The notes: generated from the letters alone by a model not told the origin. DNA of 64,000 bases from a bacterium (GCA_035691305.1 DASSJF010000073.1:37250-101249), one strand, 5' to 3'. Shown: positions 42,973-51,985, numbered from the stretch's first letter. Translations and numbers: made by a program.

Positions 42973-44354
42973 CGGCCCCGTCGGGCCAGGCGGCGCAGAC
43001 GAACATGACCGACCGGTTCGCGCGGTGGGTCGAGACGTTTCCGTACGAACGCATCCCGACGGAGGTCGTGGACCGCGCCAAGGAGATCATCTACGACGGC
43101 CTGGGCGCGCTTCTGTCGGCGACGTCCCCGCGCTACGACATCGGCGGCGTGCTGCGCCGCTTCGTGCGGGAGACGGGCGGAACGCCCGACGCGCAGGTCT
43201 TCGGGACGGACCTGCGGACGAACTGTGCCACGGCGGCGCTCGTCAACGGGACGTTCGGCTACTACTGCGACGTCGAGAGCCATCACGCCGGCGCGATCAT
43301 GCATGCGATCGCGGTCGTCGGACCGGCCGCGCTCGCGGTGGGCGAGCGGATGCACCGGTCCGGGAGGGACGTGCTGACCGCGATCGTCGTCGGCATCGAC
43401 GCCGCCTGCCGGGTGAGCTACGCGCTCGGCGGCGCGGCGTTGTACGCGCGGGGCTTCCACCCGACGTGCGTCGCCGGAACGTTCGGGTCGCTGACTGCGG
43501 CGGCGCGCCTGTACGGCCTGAAGGGTCCGGCGCTGCGGCACGCCTTCGGGCTCGCGGGCACGGAGACGTCGGGCCTGCTCGCCTGGGTGAGCGACGAGAC
43601 CGAGCACTCGCGTCCGTACAACATGGGCCTGGCCTCCCGCCACGGCGTCTTCGCGGCGCACCTGGCGTCGTGCGGGTTCGGCGGGCCGCCCGCGATTTTC
43701 GAGGGCAAGTATCCGCTGGGCCATGCTTTCACGGGGCGGTGGGACGAAGGGGCGCTGTTCGACGGGCTGGGTACGGCGTTCAAGGTCATGGAGATCGCGG
43801 TCAAACAGTACGCCTGCTGCGCCTTCATCCATCCCGGTCTCGACGGCCTCTTCGAGATCATGGAGCAGGAGGGCGTGCGCGCCGGCGACATCCGGCGGAT
43901 CACCCTCCGCTACCCCGCGGGCGGCTATCACGTGATCGACGGCAACGCGCTGCGATCGCACTGCGCGCAGTACGTGCTCGCGCTCGCCGCCTACAGAGGC
44001 GCCGTCGATTTCGACGACATCCTGCACGACCGGCGCAGCGACCCTGGGATCAAGGCCCTGTCCGAGCGCGTCACCGTCGCCGGCGACAAGGAGCTGGACC
44101 GCACCTATCCCGACCTGTACCGTTCGATCATCCAGGTGGAGACCGCCGGCGGGCGCCACACCCGCGACGTGACGTACCCGAAGGGCTCGCCGCAGCGGCC
44201 GCTCTCGCGCGAGGAGCTCGACCGCAAGTTCGCGCGGCTGACCGCGGACGTGGTCAGCCCGCGCCGGCGTGAGGAGATCACCGAGACGGTGCGCCGGCTC
44301 GAAGAACTGCCCGACGTCGCCGATCTCGCGCGCCTCCTGCGGCGGGATGCCTGA
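42969..44354 (+). CDS. MmgE/PrpD-family protein (tandem paralogue 3)
   Basis: A 461-residue paralogue: IIYDGLGALLSATSP, ALVNGTFGYYCDVESHHAG at the active-site position, HPTCVAGTFGSLTAAARLY, KQYACCAFIHPGLDGLF, and the lid-closing LSREELDRKFARLT. The Cys/His-rich YACCAFIHPG is shared in form with the other two copies (YAACRQIHAP, HPCCGDIHTG). ATG at 42969 overlaps the preceding stop (ATGA). Three consecutive copies with diverged active-site strings suggest sub-functionalised dehydratases or isomerases. Confidence 0.88.
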   Translation: MTAPSGQAAQTNMTDRFARWVETFPYERIPTEVVDRAKEIIYDGLGALLSATSPRYDIGGVLRRFVRETGGTPDAQVFGTDLRTNCATAALVNGTFGYYCDVESHHAGAIMHAIAVVGPAALAVGERMHRSGRDVLTAIVVGIDAACRVSYALGGAALYARGFHPTCVAGTFGSLTAAARLYGLKGPALRHAFGLAGTETSGLLAWVSDETEHSRPYNMGLASRHGVFAAHLASCGFGGPPAIFEGKYPLGHAFTGRWDEGALFDGLGTAFKVMEIAVKQYACCAFIHPGLDGLFEIMEQEGVRAGDIRRITLRYPAGGYHVIDGNALRSHCAQYVLALAAYRGAVDFDDILHDRRSDPGIKALSERVTVAGDKELDRTYPDLYRSIIQVETAGGRHTRDVTYPKGSPQRPLSREELDRKFARLTADVVSPRRREEITETVRRLEELPDVADLARLLRRDA

Positions 44355-44374
44355 CGGCCGGGGCCCCGGCGCCG

Positions 44375-45364
44375 ATGGCTGAACCGCGCCGCGGAGAGGC
44401 CGCGCCGCTCCTCTGGCTGTCTCGCGACGACGTGGCGGCTGCGCTGCCGCCGCTCGAAGAACAGTTCGCGTGCATCCGGGACGCGCTCGTCTGGGTTGCG
44501 GAAGGCCGGGCCGAGGTGCCGCCGAAGTTGGGCGTCCACCCGCCGGGCGCCCGCCACGCGCACGCGATGCCGGCGCTGTTGCCGGACGGCCGCGGCCTCG
44601 GCATCAAGTGGCTCGCCGACTTCCCGGACAACAAGGCTCTCGGCCTGCCGACCGTGCCGGGCATCGTCGTGCTGAACGATCCCGCGAACGGCATGCCGCT
44701 CGCGATCATGGACGGGACGGTCGTGACGGCCGTGCGCACGGCCGCGGTGACGGCGGTGTCGCTCGCCGTGGCGGCTAGGCCGGCGGCCGCCGTCGCCACG
44801 ATCGTCGGAGCGGGCGTCGAGGCGCGGTCGCATCTCGAAGCGCTGCCGCATGTGCTGCCGTCGCTCGTCCGGATCTGGATCGTCGGCCGCGAAGCGCCGT
44901 CCGCGGAACGGCTCTGCGCCGAGATGGCGCCGCGCGTGGCCCCCGCGCTCGTGCCCACGGCGAACCGGGAAGAGGCCGTGCGCGACGCGGACGTGATCGT
45001 CACCGTGACCACGAACACGACCACGCCGTTGCTGGCAATGGAGTGGCTGAAGACCGGGGCGACGGTCGTCGTGCTCGACAACGGCGGCAAGGAGACCTCC
45101 ATCCTTCACCGGGTCGACCGGGTGCTGGTCGACGACAGGAAGCCCTTCGCCAGTCCCGAGGTGCTCGGGCGGTATGCCGGCGGAGTGCCGCCGGTTGCCG
45201 CGGAGATCGGCGAGGTGCTGCTCGGCCGCGCGGCCGGCCGGACGAACGAGCGCGAGCGGATCCTGGTGCTTCCCCTGGGCATCGCCGCCTGCGACATCGT
45301 GCTCGCCGCCCCGATCTACGAGCGCGCAAGAGCTCGCGGGCTCGGCACGCCGCTTCCACGCTGA
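44375..45364 (+). CDS. Ornithine cyclodeaminase/mu-crystallin family protein
   Basis: A 329-residue NAD(P)-binding protein. The N-terminal substrate domain has the family string GLPTVPGIVVLNDPANGMPLAIMDG and the catalytic-region RTAAVTAVSL. The Rossmann part is ATIVGAGVEARSHLEAL near residue 145, then RDADVIVTVTTNTTTPLL. Members are cyclodeaminases, ketimine reductases or alanine dehydrogenases. The start at 44375 comes 20 bases after paralogue 3 of PrpD. A truncated gene end follows directly at its stop. Confidence 0.88.
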   Translation: MAEPRRGEAAPLLWLSRDDVAAALPPLEEQFACIRDALVWVAEGRAEVPPKLGVHPPGARHAHAMPALLPDGRGLGIKWLADFPDNKALGLPTVPGIVVLNDPANGMPLAIMDGTVVTAVRTAAVTAVSLAVAARPAAAVATIVGAGVEARSHLEALPHVLPSLVRIWIVGREAPSAERLCAEMAPRVAPALVPTANREEAVRDADVIVTVTTNTTTPLLAMEWLKTGATVVVLDNGGKETSILHRVDRVLVDDRKPFASPEVLGRYAGGVPPVAAEIGEVLLGRAAGRTNERERILVLPLGIAACDIVLAAPIYERARARGLGTPLPR

Positions 45365-45447
45365 CCGTCAAAGACACGGTGCGGCCCAAAGTCTTGCGCG
45401 ACAACGCCCGCCGGCTGCTGTTCGGACCGCAGAAGGCCGGGTTCTGA
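45361..45447 (+). pseudogene. C-terminal remnant of a lost gene, possibly an amidohydrolase
   Basis: Directly at the stop of the cyclodeaminase-like gene another frame becomes protein-like for 28 codons: TVKDTVRPKVLRDNARRLLFG then PQKAGF and stop. The piece (R/K)-x-K-(V/I)-L-x-D-N-A-x-R-L resembles the end of amidohydrolase-2-family proteins, where a C-terminal helix has this form. No start codon with a ribosome site precedes it, so I read it as what remains after a deletion joined the two genes. The following M20 gene has its own good ribosome site. Confidence 0.4.
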
Positions 45448-45457
45448 GGAGGACGAG

Positions 45458-47050
45458 ATGGCGTACACGTCCGCAGCAAAGCAGACCGCGCTCGCCTGGG
45501 TGGACGCGAACCGGCCGAAGCTCTCGCGCTTCTGCGAAGAGATCTGGCGCTACGCCGAGCCGGCGTGGCGCGAGTACAAATCGGCGCGCGCCTACTGCGA
45601 ACTTCTTCGGGCGGAAGGCTTCCGGGTCGAGGCTGGCAGCGGCGGCATGCCGACCGCGTTCTTTGCGACGTTCGGCGAGGGACGGCCCGTGCTCGGCACC
45701 TACGCGGAGTACGATGCGGTGCCGGAGAACTCGCAGCGGCCGGTGCCGTACCGGGCCCCCCGCGAGGGTCTCAACCCCTACGCGGCCGGACACACCGACC
45801 CGCACTCAGCGCTCGGCGTCGCCGGCCTGACCGGCGTGCTCGCGGTCAAGGCGGCGATGCAGAAGCACGGGCTGCGCGGAACGCTCCGGTTCTTCGGAGA
45901 GCCCGCGGAGAAAGTCTGCGGCTCGAAGCCGGTCCACGCCGCGAAGGGGTACTACGATGGCGCGGACGCCTACATCGCGTTCCACCCGAACCCGAACAAC
46001 ACGGTCGCGTGGGATACCCAGTGCGGCTCGTACTGGAGCGCCCAGTACTCGTTCGAATGCGACGCGCCGGAGACGTGGACGGACCACACGCTGATGCCCG
46101 TCCGGCACTCGCACGCGACGGCGCGCTGCCCTGGGGCGCTGGACGCCGTGTGCCTCATGTACACGACCGGCAAGTATGTAAAGGAAGCGATGTTTCCGCA
46201 CACGGGCACCTGGACGCTCAACGAGTTCCTGATGGTGGGCGGTCAGTGCACCTCCGACAACCTGCCGCCGCGGTTCGCCGCGATCCAGTACGCCTGGCGG
46301 TCGCCGAGTCTCGGGATTCAGGAACAGATCGCGCGGGTGCTCGAGCGCAACGCGGAGCACGCGGCCGCGGTGACACACTGCCGGCACGGGGTCCGGTGGA
46401 TCACGAAGACCCGCGTCGGCCTCCCCAACCGCACCCTCGCCGAGCTCGTCTACCGCAACCTCGAACTGGTCGGGCCGCCCGTCTTCGGTGAGGAGGCGCG
46501 CCGGTTCGCCTGCGAGATCCAGCGCAACCTCGGGATTGCGCCGATGGAGGATCCGTTCATGGAGGCGGCTACCCGGCTCGTCGCGCCGGCGGAGCACGAA
46601 CGCCGCCTGCGGGACGCGCTGCCGGCGTGGCAGCAGAATTTCACGTCGGACGACTACGTCGACTACACGTGGCACGCGCCGACCGCCCGTCTTTTCGTGG
46701 GGCGGCCGCGGCTGCGTCCGGCGCAGCCGGATTACGAGTATCCGGCGTGGACCGGGAACGCGCTCGGCGGGGTCCCGGCCTGCATCGATCCGATGACGTT
46801 CACCGCGGGCAAGACGATCGCCGGGAGCCTCGTCGATCTGTTGGTCAACCCGGATGACCTGGCGAAGGCGCGGACGGAGTTCGAGGAACGAACCGGCGGC
46901 GGCGTGGGCGGGACGAAGTGGGTCGCGCCGCTGCTGCCCCGCGATTTCGCGGCGCCGGTCGACCTCCGCTGGCCGGAGTACGTTACGACGGCCCGCGGCG
47001 AGGAGTGGTGGATACCGACGCCAGCATCCACGAGCCGGCGGGATCGGTGA
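45458..47050 (+). CDS. M20-family amidohydrolase, AbgB/aminobenzoyl-glutamate hydrolase-like
   Basis: A 530-residue M20 amidohydrolase. Metal-site segments are TYAEYDAVPENSQ, GHTDPHSALGVAG and FGEPAEKVCGSKPVHA. AFHPNPNN is characteristic of the AbgB branch, and the last ligand region appears as ACIDPMTFTAGKTIAGS. ATG at 45458 has GAGGAGGACGAG upstream. Relatives split amide bonds such as p-aminobenzoyl-glutamate or indole-acetyl amino acids. The end overlaps the convergent ogt gene by 68 bases. A fitting last step for compounds imported by Dpp set 5. Confidence 0.87.
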   Translation: MAYTSAAKQTALAWVDANRPKLSRFCEEIWRYAEPAWREYKSARAYCELLRAEGFRVEAGSGGMPTAFFATFGEGRPVLGTYAEYDAVPENSQRPVPYRAPREGLNPYAAGHTDPHSALGVAGLTGVLAVKAAMQKHGLRGTLRFFGEPAEKVCGSKPVHAAKGYYDGADAYIAFHPNPNNTVAWDTQCGSYWSAQYSFECDAPETWTDHTLMPVRHSHATARCPGALDAVCLMYTTGKYVKEAMFPHTGTWTLNEFLMVGGQCTSDNLPPRFAAIQYAWRSPSLGIQEQIARVLERNAEHAAAVTHCRHGVRWITKTRVGLPNRTLAELVYRNLELVGPPVFGEEARRFACEIQRNLGIAPMEDPFMEAATRLVAPAEHERRLRDALPAWQQNFTSDDYVDYTWHAPTARLFVGRPRLRPAQPDYEYPAWTGNALGGVPACIDPMTFTAGKTIAGSLVDLLVNPDDLAKARTEFEERTGGGVGGTKWVAPLLPRDFAAPVDLRWPEYVTTARGEEWWIPTPASTSRRDR

Positions 47051-47582
47051 ACAGCCGGGTGCCGCCGCGCTCGAAGTCGAGCAGGGCGCGCTTGATCGGC
47101 AGCCCGCCGCCGTAACCCGTCAACGAGCCGTCGCTGCCGATGACGCGGTGGCACGGCACGACGATCGGCCACGGGTTTTGGCCGTTCGCGGCGCCGACCG
47201 CGCGGACGGCGTTGGGCGCGCCGATCTCCGCCGCGATCGACCCATAGGAGCGAGTTTGGCCGAAGGGAATCGCGGCCACCGCCTGCCACACCCGCCGCTG
47301 AAACGGCGTGCCCTGCGGCGAGAGGCGCACCTGGAACCGCCAGCGCGTCCCCGCGAAGTACTCTCGCAGTTGAGCCACGATGCCGATCGCGTCGTCGTCG
47401 ACTTCCCGCCACGCCGGATCGACACGCCTGCGCCGGCGGCCGTTCTCGAAATGAATCGCCGCGAGGCCGTCGTCGTCCTCGGCCACCAGCAACGGGCCGA
47501 TCGGCGTGACGAGCCGCGCGTAACGGATGTCGCCCCGCGTGGGCGGGACCGGCCCGCGGGATGCGCGGGCGTCGCCGGGCAT
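46983..47582 (-). CDS. ogt: Methylated-DNA-protein-cysteine S-methyltransferase
   Basis: A 199-residue suicide DNA-repair protein that removes alkyl groups from O6-alkylguanine. The C-terminal active-site domain has FQRRVWQAVAAIPFGQTRSYG, the recognition segment AVRAVGAANGQNP, and the acceptor C144 in PIVVPCHRVIG. ATG at 47582 overlaps the stop of the upstream PEP-mutase-family gene; GTG at 47585 is an alternative. Its 3' end runs 68 bases into the convergent M20 gene. Confidence 0.95.
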   Translation of the reverse strand: MPGDARASRGPVPPTRGDIRYARLVTPIGPLLVAEDDDGLAAIHFENGRRRRRVDPAWREVDDDAIGIVAQLREYFAGTRWRFQVRLSPQGTPFQRRVWQAVAAIPFGQTRSYGSIAAEIGAPNAVRAVGAANGQNPWPIVVPCHRVIGSDGSLTGYGGGLPIKRALLDFERGGTRLFTDPAGSWMLASVSTTPRRGPS

Positions 47583-48424
47583 CACCGCCGCCGCGCCTTT
47601 AGGTCGTCGGCGAACAGCGTGTTTAGCTCAGCCCCGGCCGCCGCGTCCGCGAACGCGTCGAACGTGCCTTCGACGAGGCCCCGCGCGGCGCGCATAAGGC
47701 CGCCCCACGCCGATCGCGCCAGCGCCCCGCCGACGCTGATCCGCCGGACGCCGAGCGCGGCCGCGTCTTTGAGCGTGAGACCGATCGCCGAGCCGACGAG
47801 GAGATTGACCGGCTTCGGCGCGACGGCGTCGACAACCGCGGTGATCTGCTCCCGCGTCCTGATGCCGGGCGCGTACAGGCAGTCCGAACCCGCGGCCGAG
47901 TAGGCTTTGAGGCGGCGGATCGTCTCGTCGAGGTCGGGCGCCCCGCGAATGAAACCTTCAGAGCGTCCGACGAGCAGTACGTCGCCGCCGGCACGGTCGA
48001 TCGAGGCCCGGGCCGCGCGGATGCGGGCGACCGCGAGATCAAAGTCGTAGAGCGGGCGAGCGGCGTCACCGGTCGAATCCTCGACCGAAAGGCCGGCGAC
48101 GCCCGTCTCCACGCACAGCCGCACGCTCTCGGCCACACCCGCGGGATCGTCCGCGTAGGCGGATTCGAAATCGGCGTTGACCGGCAGGTCGGATGCTTCG
48201 ACGATCATGCGGATATGCGCGAGCATGGGCCCGCGGGTCAGCGCCCAGTCCTCGTCCGGCAGTCCCATCGACCACGCCGCGCCGCTGCTCGTTGTCGCGA
48301 TCGCGTGGAAGCCGAGGCGCTGCAGATACCTCGCCGTACCGGCATCCCAGGGATTCGGAATGATAAAGCAGCCCGATTCGTGCAGCCGGCGGAACGTCCG
48401 GCGCTTCTCGGCAATCGTCGGCAT
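47582..48424 (-). CDS. Isocitrate lyase/PEP mutase-family protein
   Basis: A 280-residue TIM-barrel enzyme of the ICL/PEPM superfamily. It shows NPWDAGTARYLQRLGFHAIATTSSG at residues 24-48, VNADFESAYADDP (metal-binding Asp/Glu), GLSVEDSTG and LVGRSEGF. Members make or break C-C or P-C bonds in 2-oxo acids, such as oxaloacetate, 2-methylisocitrate or phosphonopyruvate. This branch is often annotated only to superfamily level. ATG at 48424 has CGGAGG upstream. It is divergent to an SDR across 170 bases in which I see no clear operator. Confidence 0.87.
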   Translation of the reverse strand: MPTIAEKRRTFRRLHESGCFIIPNPWDAGTARYLQRLGFHAIATTSSGAAWSMGLPDEDWALTRGPMLAHIRMIVEASDLPVNADFESAYADDPAGVAESVRLCVETGVAGLSVEDSTGDAARPLYDFDLAVARIRAARASIDRAGGDVLLVGRSEGFIRGAPDLDETIRRLKAYSAAGSDCLYAPGIRTREQITAVVDAVAPKPVNLLVGSAIGLTLKDAAALGVRRISVGGALARSAWGGLMRAARGLVEGTFDAFADAAAGAELNTLFADDLKARRR

Positions 48425-48594
48425 CGGGGCGGAACCTCCGTGGGTGGAGCACCGCTCTGCCGTTGGATGCGGCGTCGAGGCTCTCCTCCCGGCCTGCCGG
48501 TCATAGGTCGCGCCGTGCGCGCCGCCGAACCTCCCGCCACCGCGCCGGACAGAGGCACGGCGAGGCGGCGGCAGGGCGTTGTCCGGAGGTTCCG

Positions 48595-49347
48595 ATGAGC
48601 AGGTTGGCCGATCGAGTTGCGGTGATCACCGGGGGGAGCCGCGGCTTCGGCCGCGCGACCGCGCTGGGTTTCGCGCGGGAGGGCGCCGATGTCGTGGTCG
48701 ATTACCGAACCGCGGAGGCGGACGCCGCGTCCGTCGTGGAGCAGATCGAACGGATGGGGCGCCGCGCGATCGCCGTGCGGGCCGACGTGGCGCGCGGGGA
48801 GGAGACGGCCGCGCTCGCGGACCGAGCGATGCAGGCGTTCGGGCGCGTCGATATTCTCGTGAACAACGCGGGGATCATGGACGTGGCGCCGTTTGCCGCT
48901 CAGGATCCCGCGACGTGGACGGCGATGATCGACGTCAACATCTACGGCACGCTGACGCTCACGCGCGCGCTGCTGCCCGCGATGATCAAGCGGGGCTGGG
49001 GACGCGTCATCAACCTGTCGTCGCAGCTGGGACACGTCGGGTCGGACAAGTTCGCGGTGTACTCCGGTACGAAGGGCTTCATCCTCGCGTTCACCCGCTC
49101 GCTCGCGAGGGAAGTGGGCCAGTACGGGATCACGGTGAACGCCGTCTGCCCCGGCGGGATCGTCACGGACATGAACCGCGCGATCTATCCGCCCGAGCGG
49201 CAGCGCACCCGGGCCGCGGAGCTCCCGGTGCGCCGGATGGGCGATCCGGACGACATCGCGATGGCGGCGCTGTACCTCGCCTCCGACGACGCGCGGTTCA
49301 TGACCGGGCAGTGCCTTGATGTTAACGGCGGTTCTGTGATGGTATGA
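48595..49347 (+). CDS. Short-chain dehydrogenase/reductase (SDR)
   Basis: A 250-residue classical SDR: VAVITGGSRGFGRATA, NNAGIMD, INLSSQLGH, the active site YSGTK, CPGGIVTDM, and FMTGQCLDVNGG. ATG at 48595 has CCGGAGGT upstream. It opens the long plus-strand row that runs through larEBC to 63280, and its stop overlaps the DMT-transporter start by four bases. Confidence 0.92.
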   Translation: MSRLADRVAVITGGSRGFGRATALGFAREGADVVVDYRTAEADAASVVEQIERMGRRAIAVRADVARGEETAALADRAMQAFGRVDILVNNAGIMDVAPFAAQDPATWTAMIDVNIYGTLTLTRALLPAMIKRGWGRVINLSSQLGHVGSDKFAVYSGTKGFILAFTRSLAREVGQYGITVNAVCPGGIVTDMNRAIYPPERQRTRAAELPVRRMGDPDDIAMAALYLASDDARFMTGQCLDVNGGSVMV

Positions 49348-50243
49348 GCCGGGACGGAGCGGGACGCGGGCGGCTGCTCCTCGAGCCGCTGCTCGCGGTC
49401 GTGCTGTGGGGCGGCGTCTATCCCGGCGTGCGGCTGGCGCTTCGCGAGATCGACCCGGTGGACGTGACGTTTCTGCGTCTGGTGATCGCGACCGCGGTGC
49501 CGGCGGTAATCTGGCTGCCCCGCCGGCGTCCCGCGCCGCGGGGGTCCGCGGGGTCGATCGTGCGTGCCGGGCTCGCCCAGGCGACGTTTCAGATTCTCCT
49601 CATCGGCGGCCTTCGGTGGACGACGGCCGGGCAGAGCGCGATCTTGCTCGCGGCTGCTCCGATCCTGACCGCCGGGTGGCTGGCCGTCCGCGGGGGCGAA
49701 GCGCCGGACGCGCGCCGCTGGACCGGGCTCGTCACCGGGCTCGCCGGCGTCGCGCTGATCGTCTGGGGGCAGGCCGGCGGGCTCGATTCGCAGCATGCGC
49801 TGGGCGACCTGATCGCGCTCGGCGCGGCCGCCGCGTGGTCGTGGTACGCCTTCTCCATCAGTCCGGTCGTCGCGGCGACCGGGACGTGGCAGGCGACGGG
49901 ATGGTCGATGGGGATCGCGATGCTCTTGTTCGCGCCGATCGCGCTGCCGGGCGCGGCGCGGCACGCTTGGGCCGTGGTGTCGTGGCCGGCGTGGGCCGGA
50001 CTCGTTTACGGCGCAACGGCCGGCATGGTGCTGGCGATGGCGCTGTGGGGCCGGTCGCTCTACCGGTACGGCCAGCGGCAGACGATGGTGTACGTCTACC
50101 TGGAGCCGATCTCGGCGGTGATCATCGCCGCGGTCGTGCTCGGCGAAACCCTCACCCTCGTACAGGCGGCCGGCGCGCTCCTCACGTTTGCGGGCGTGTC
50201 GCTGGCATCGGAGCCTGTGCGCCCCGCGGCCGAGGCGTCGTGA
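49344..50243 (+). CDS. EamA/DMT-family transporter
   Basis: A 299-residue membrane protein with about ten hydrophobic segments in two EamA repeats. Repeat one starts LLAVVLWGGVYPGVRLALREIDPVDVTFLRL, with the Arg/Leu-rich FLRLVIA typical of DMT proteins. Repeat two ends PISAVIIAAVVLGETLTLVQAAGALLTFAGV, the usual family signature. Known members export amino acids or metabolites. ATG at 49344 overlaps the SDR stop. Its place before larEBC does not prove nickel transport. Confidence 0.88.
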   Translation: MSRDGAGRGRLLLEPLLAVVLWGGVYPGVRLALREIDPVDVTFLRLVIATAVPAVIWLPRRRPAPRGSAGSIVRAGLAQATFQILLIGGLRWTTAGQSAILLAAAPILTAGWLAVRGGEAPDARRWTGLVTGLAGVALIVWGQAGGLDSQHALGDLIALGAAAAWSWYAFSISPVVAATGTWQATGWSMGIAMLLFAPIALPGAARHAWAVVSWPAWAGLVYGATAGMVLAMALWGRSLYRYGQRQTMVYVYLEPISAVIIAAVVLGETLTLVQAAGALLTFAGVSLASEPVRPAAEAS

Positions 50244-50294
50244 CGGAGGCGCGGCGCCGCGGCCGGTCGAAGGACGCGGTAGGGGATGTGAGAT

Positions 50295-51149
50295 GTGACC
50301 ACGATCGACAGCGCGCAACTCCGGTGTAAGCAGGCGCGGCTCGACGCGACGCTGCGCGAGCTTCGCGGCGCCGTCGTCGCTTTTTCGGGCGGCGTCGACA
50401 GCGCGTATCTGCTCGCGGCGGCGTTCGACGTGCTGGGTGACCGATGCGTGGCCGCGACGGCGGTCTCGGCGTCGCTCGCCCGGGACGAGCTCGCCGCGGC
50501 GCAGCGGATCGCCGCATCCATCGGCGTCCGGCACCTCCGCGTAGAGACGCGCGAACTCGAAGACGATCGCTATCTCCGCAACGACGCGAACCGGTGCTAT
50601 TTCTGCAAGCGCGCGCTGTTCACCGAACTCGAGCGGCTCGCCCGGGGCCTGGATCTTCCCGCGGTCGTGTACGGCGCGAACGCGGACGACGTGGGGGACT
50701 ACCGGCCGGGGATGCGCGCGGCGGCGGAGTTCGCGGTGCGGGCGCCGCTCCTCGAGGCGGAACTCGGCAAGGACGAGATCCGCGCGCTCGCCCGCGCGCG
50801 GCGTCTGGAGGTCTGGGACAAGCCGGCCGCGCCGTGCCTCGCGTCGCGCCTGCCGTACGGCTCGCCGGTGACCGTCGCGGCGCTCGGCCAAGTCGAGGCG
50901 GCGGAGCGGATCGTGCGCGGCCTGGGCTTCCGCGAGGTGCGCGTGCGCCACCACGGCGCCGCCGCGAGCGTCGAGGTGCCGCTGCCGGAGGTCGAGCGGC
51001 TGACCGCGCTCTCCGGGCGCCTTACCGAAGCGTTGCGCGTCGTCGGCTTCACGGCCGTACGGATCGCGCCGGACGGCCTCCGCTCCGGACGGTTTTCCGC
51101 GAGTCTGGCGGGCCGCGGCACGGGGGGAACGGCCGGGGGCGGCCCGTGA
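50295..51149 (+). CDS. larE: LarE, ATP-dependent sacrificial sulfur transferase for nickel-pincer nucleotide synthesis
   Basis: A 284-residue PP-loop ATPase. The ATP motif is SGGVDS at residues 31-36 (VVAFSGGVDSAYLL), with NRCYFCK near residue 100 and C181 in PAAPCLASRLPYG, which matches the Cys that gives up its sulfur in single-cysteine LarE proteins. LarE sulfurates the carboxylated pyridinium ring made by LarB. GTG at 50295 is used; the preceding 51 bases have no gene. The stop overlaps the larB GTG (GTGA). Confidence 0.95.
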   Translation: MTTIDSAQLRCKQARLDATLRELRGAVVAFSGGVDSAYLLAAAFDVLGDRCVAATAVSASLARDELAAAQRIAASIGVRHLRVETRELEDDRYLRNDANRCYFCKRALFTELERLARGLDLPAVVYGANADDVGDYRPGMRAAAEFAVRAPLLEAELGKDEIRALARARRLEVWDKPAAPCLASRLPYGSPVTVAALGQVEAAERIVRGLGFREVRVRHHGAAASVEVPLPEVERLTALSGRLTEALRVVGFTAVRIAPDGLRSGRFSASLAGRGTGGTAGGGP

Positions 51150-51985
51150 ACGAGGACGCGCTTTCGCGCCTGCTCGACGACGTGCGCGCCGGTCGCGTCT
51201 CGGTCGGCGACGCCCTCACCGCGCTGCGCTGGATGCCGTTCGCGGACCTCGGGTTTGCGAAGGCCGATACCCACCGGCCGCTCCGCCGCGGCGCGCCCGA
51301 GGCGGTCTACTGTCCCGGCAAGTCGATCGCGCAGATCGTCGAGATCGCGGCGGCGCTGCGGCGCGCCGGCGGTCCCGTGCTGTTGACGCGCGCGACGCCG
51401 GACGTGGCCGCCGGGGTGGCGGAGAGCTTCCCGGACGCCGAGTACGCGGCGCACGCCCGGCTCGTCGTGCTGGGCGGCGTCCCCCGCCGCCGGACCGGCT
51501 GCGTGGGGATATTGACCGGCGGAACCGGTGACCTGCCGGTCGCCGAAGAGGCGGCGTGGACGGCCGAGGTGATGGGCGCCGAGGTCGCGCGCGCCTATGA
51601 CGTCGGCGTGAGCGGCCTCCACCGTCTCGGAGCGCACCGCGGGCTGCTCGAGCGGGCGCGGGCGCTGGTTGTCGCCGCTGGAATGGACGGCGCGTTGCCG
51701 GCGGTCGTCGCGGGGCTGACGCGGGCGCCGGTGATCGGCGTGCCGACCAGCGTCGGCTACGGCGTGCATCTCGGCGGCATCGCGCCGCTCTTCACGATGC
51801 TGAACGCGTGCGCGCCCGGGGTCGCGGTCGTGAACATCGACAACGGGTTCGGCGCCGGCTACCTCGCCGCGTGCATCAACGGCGCCGCCGCGGGGGGCGG
51901 CGGGGAAAGGGACGGCACGGAAGTCCGATCCACGGAAACGCGCGGGGCTGACGCGGAGGGACCGCATGCGACTCGGCTACCTTGA
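51146..51985 (+). CDS. larB: LarB, nicotinic acid adenine dinucleotide carboxylase/hydrolase
   Basis: A 279-residue protein of the AIR-carboxylase-like LarB family. Its C-terminal domain has the signature ILTGGTGDLPVAEEAAWTAEVMG, VGVSGLHRLGAH, VAAGMDGALPAVVAGL and GVPTSVGYG. LarB carboxylates and splits nicotinic acid adenine dinucleotide, the first step to the nickel-pincer nucleotide. GTG at 51146 overlaps the larE stop, and the last 20 bases overlap larC. The tail after IDNGFGAGYLAACIN is a low-complexity Gly/Arg stretch. Confidence 0.95.
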   Translation: MNEDALSRLLDDVRAGRVSVGDALTALRWMPFADLGFAKADTHRPLRRGAPEAVYCPGKSIAQIVEIAAALRRAGGPVLLTRATPDVAAGVAESFPDAEYAAHARLVVLGGVPRRRTGCVGILTGGTGDLPVAEEAAWTAEVMGAEVARAYDVGVSGLHRLGAHRGLLERARALVVAAGMDGALPAVVAGLTRAPVIGVPTSVGYGVHLGGIAPLFTMLNACAPGVAVVNIDNGFGAGYLAACINGAAAGGGGERDGTEVRSTETRGADAEGPHATRLP

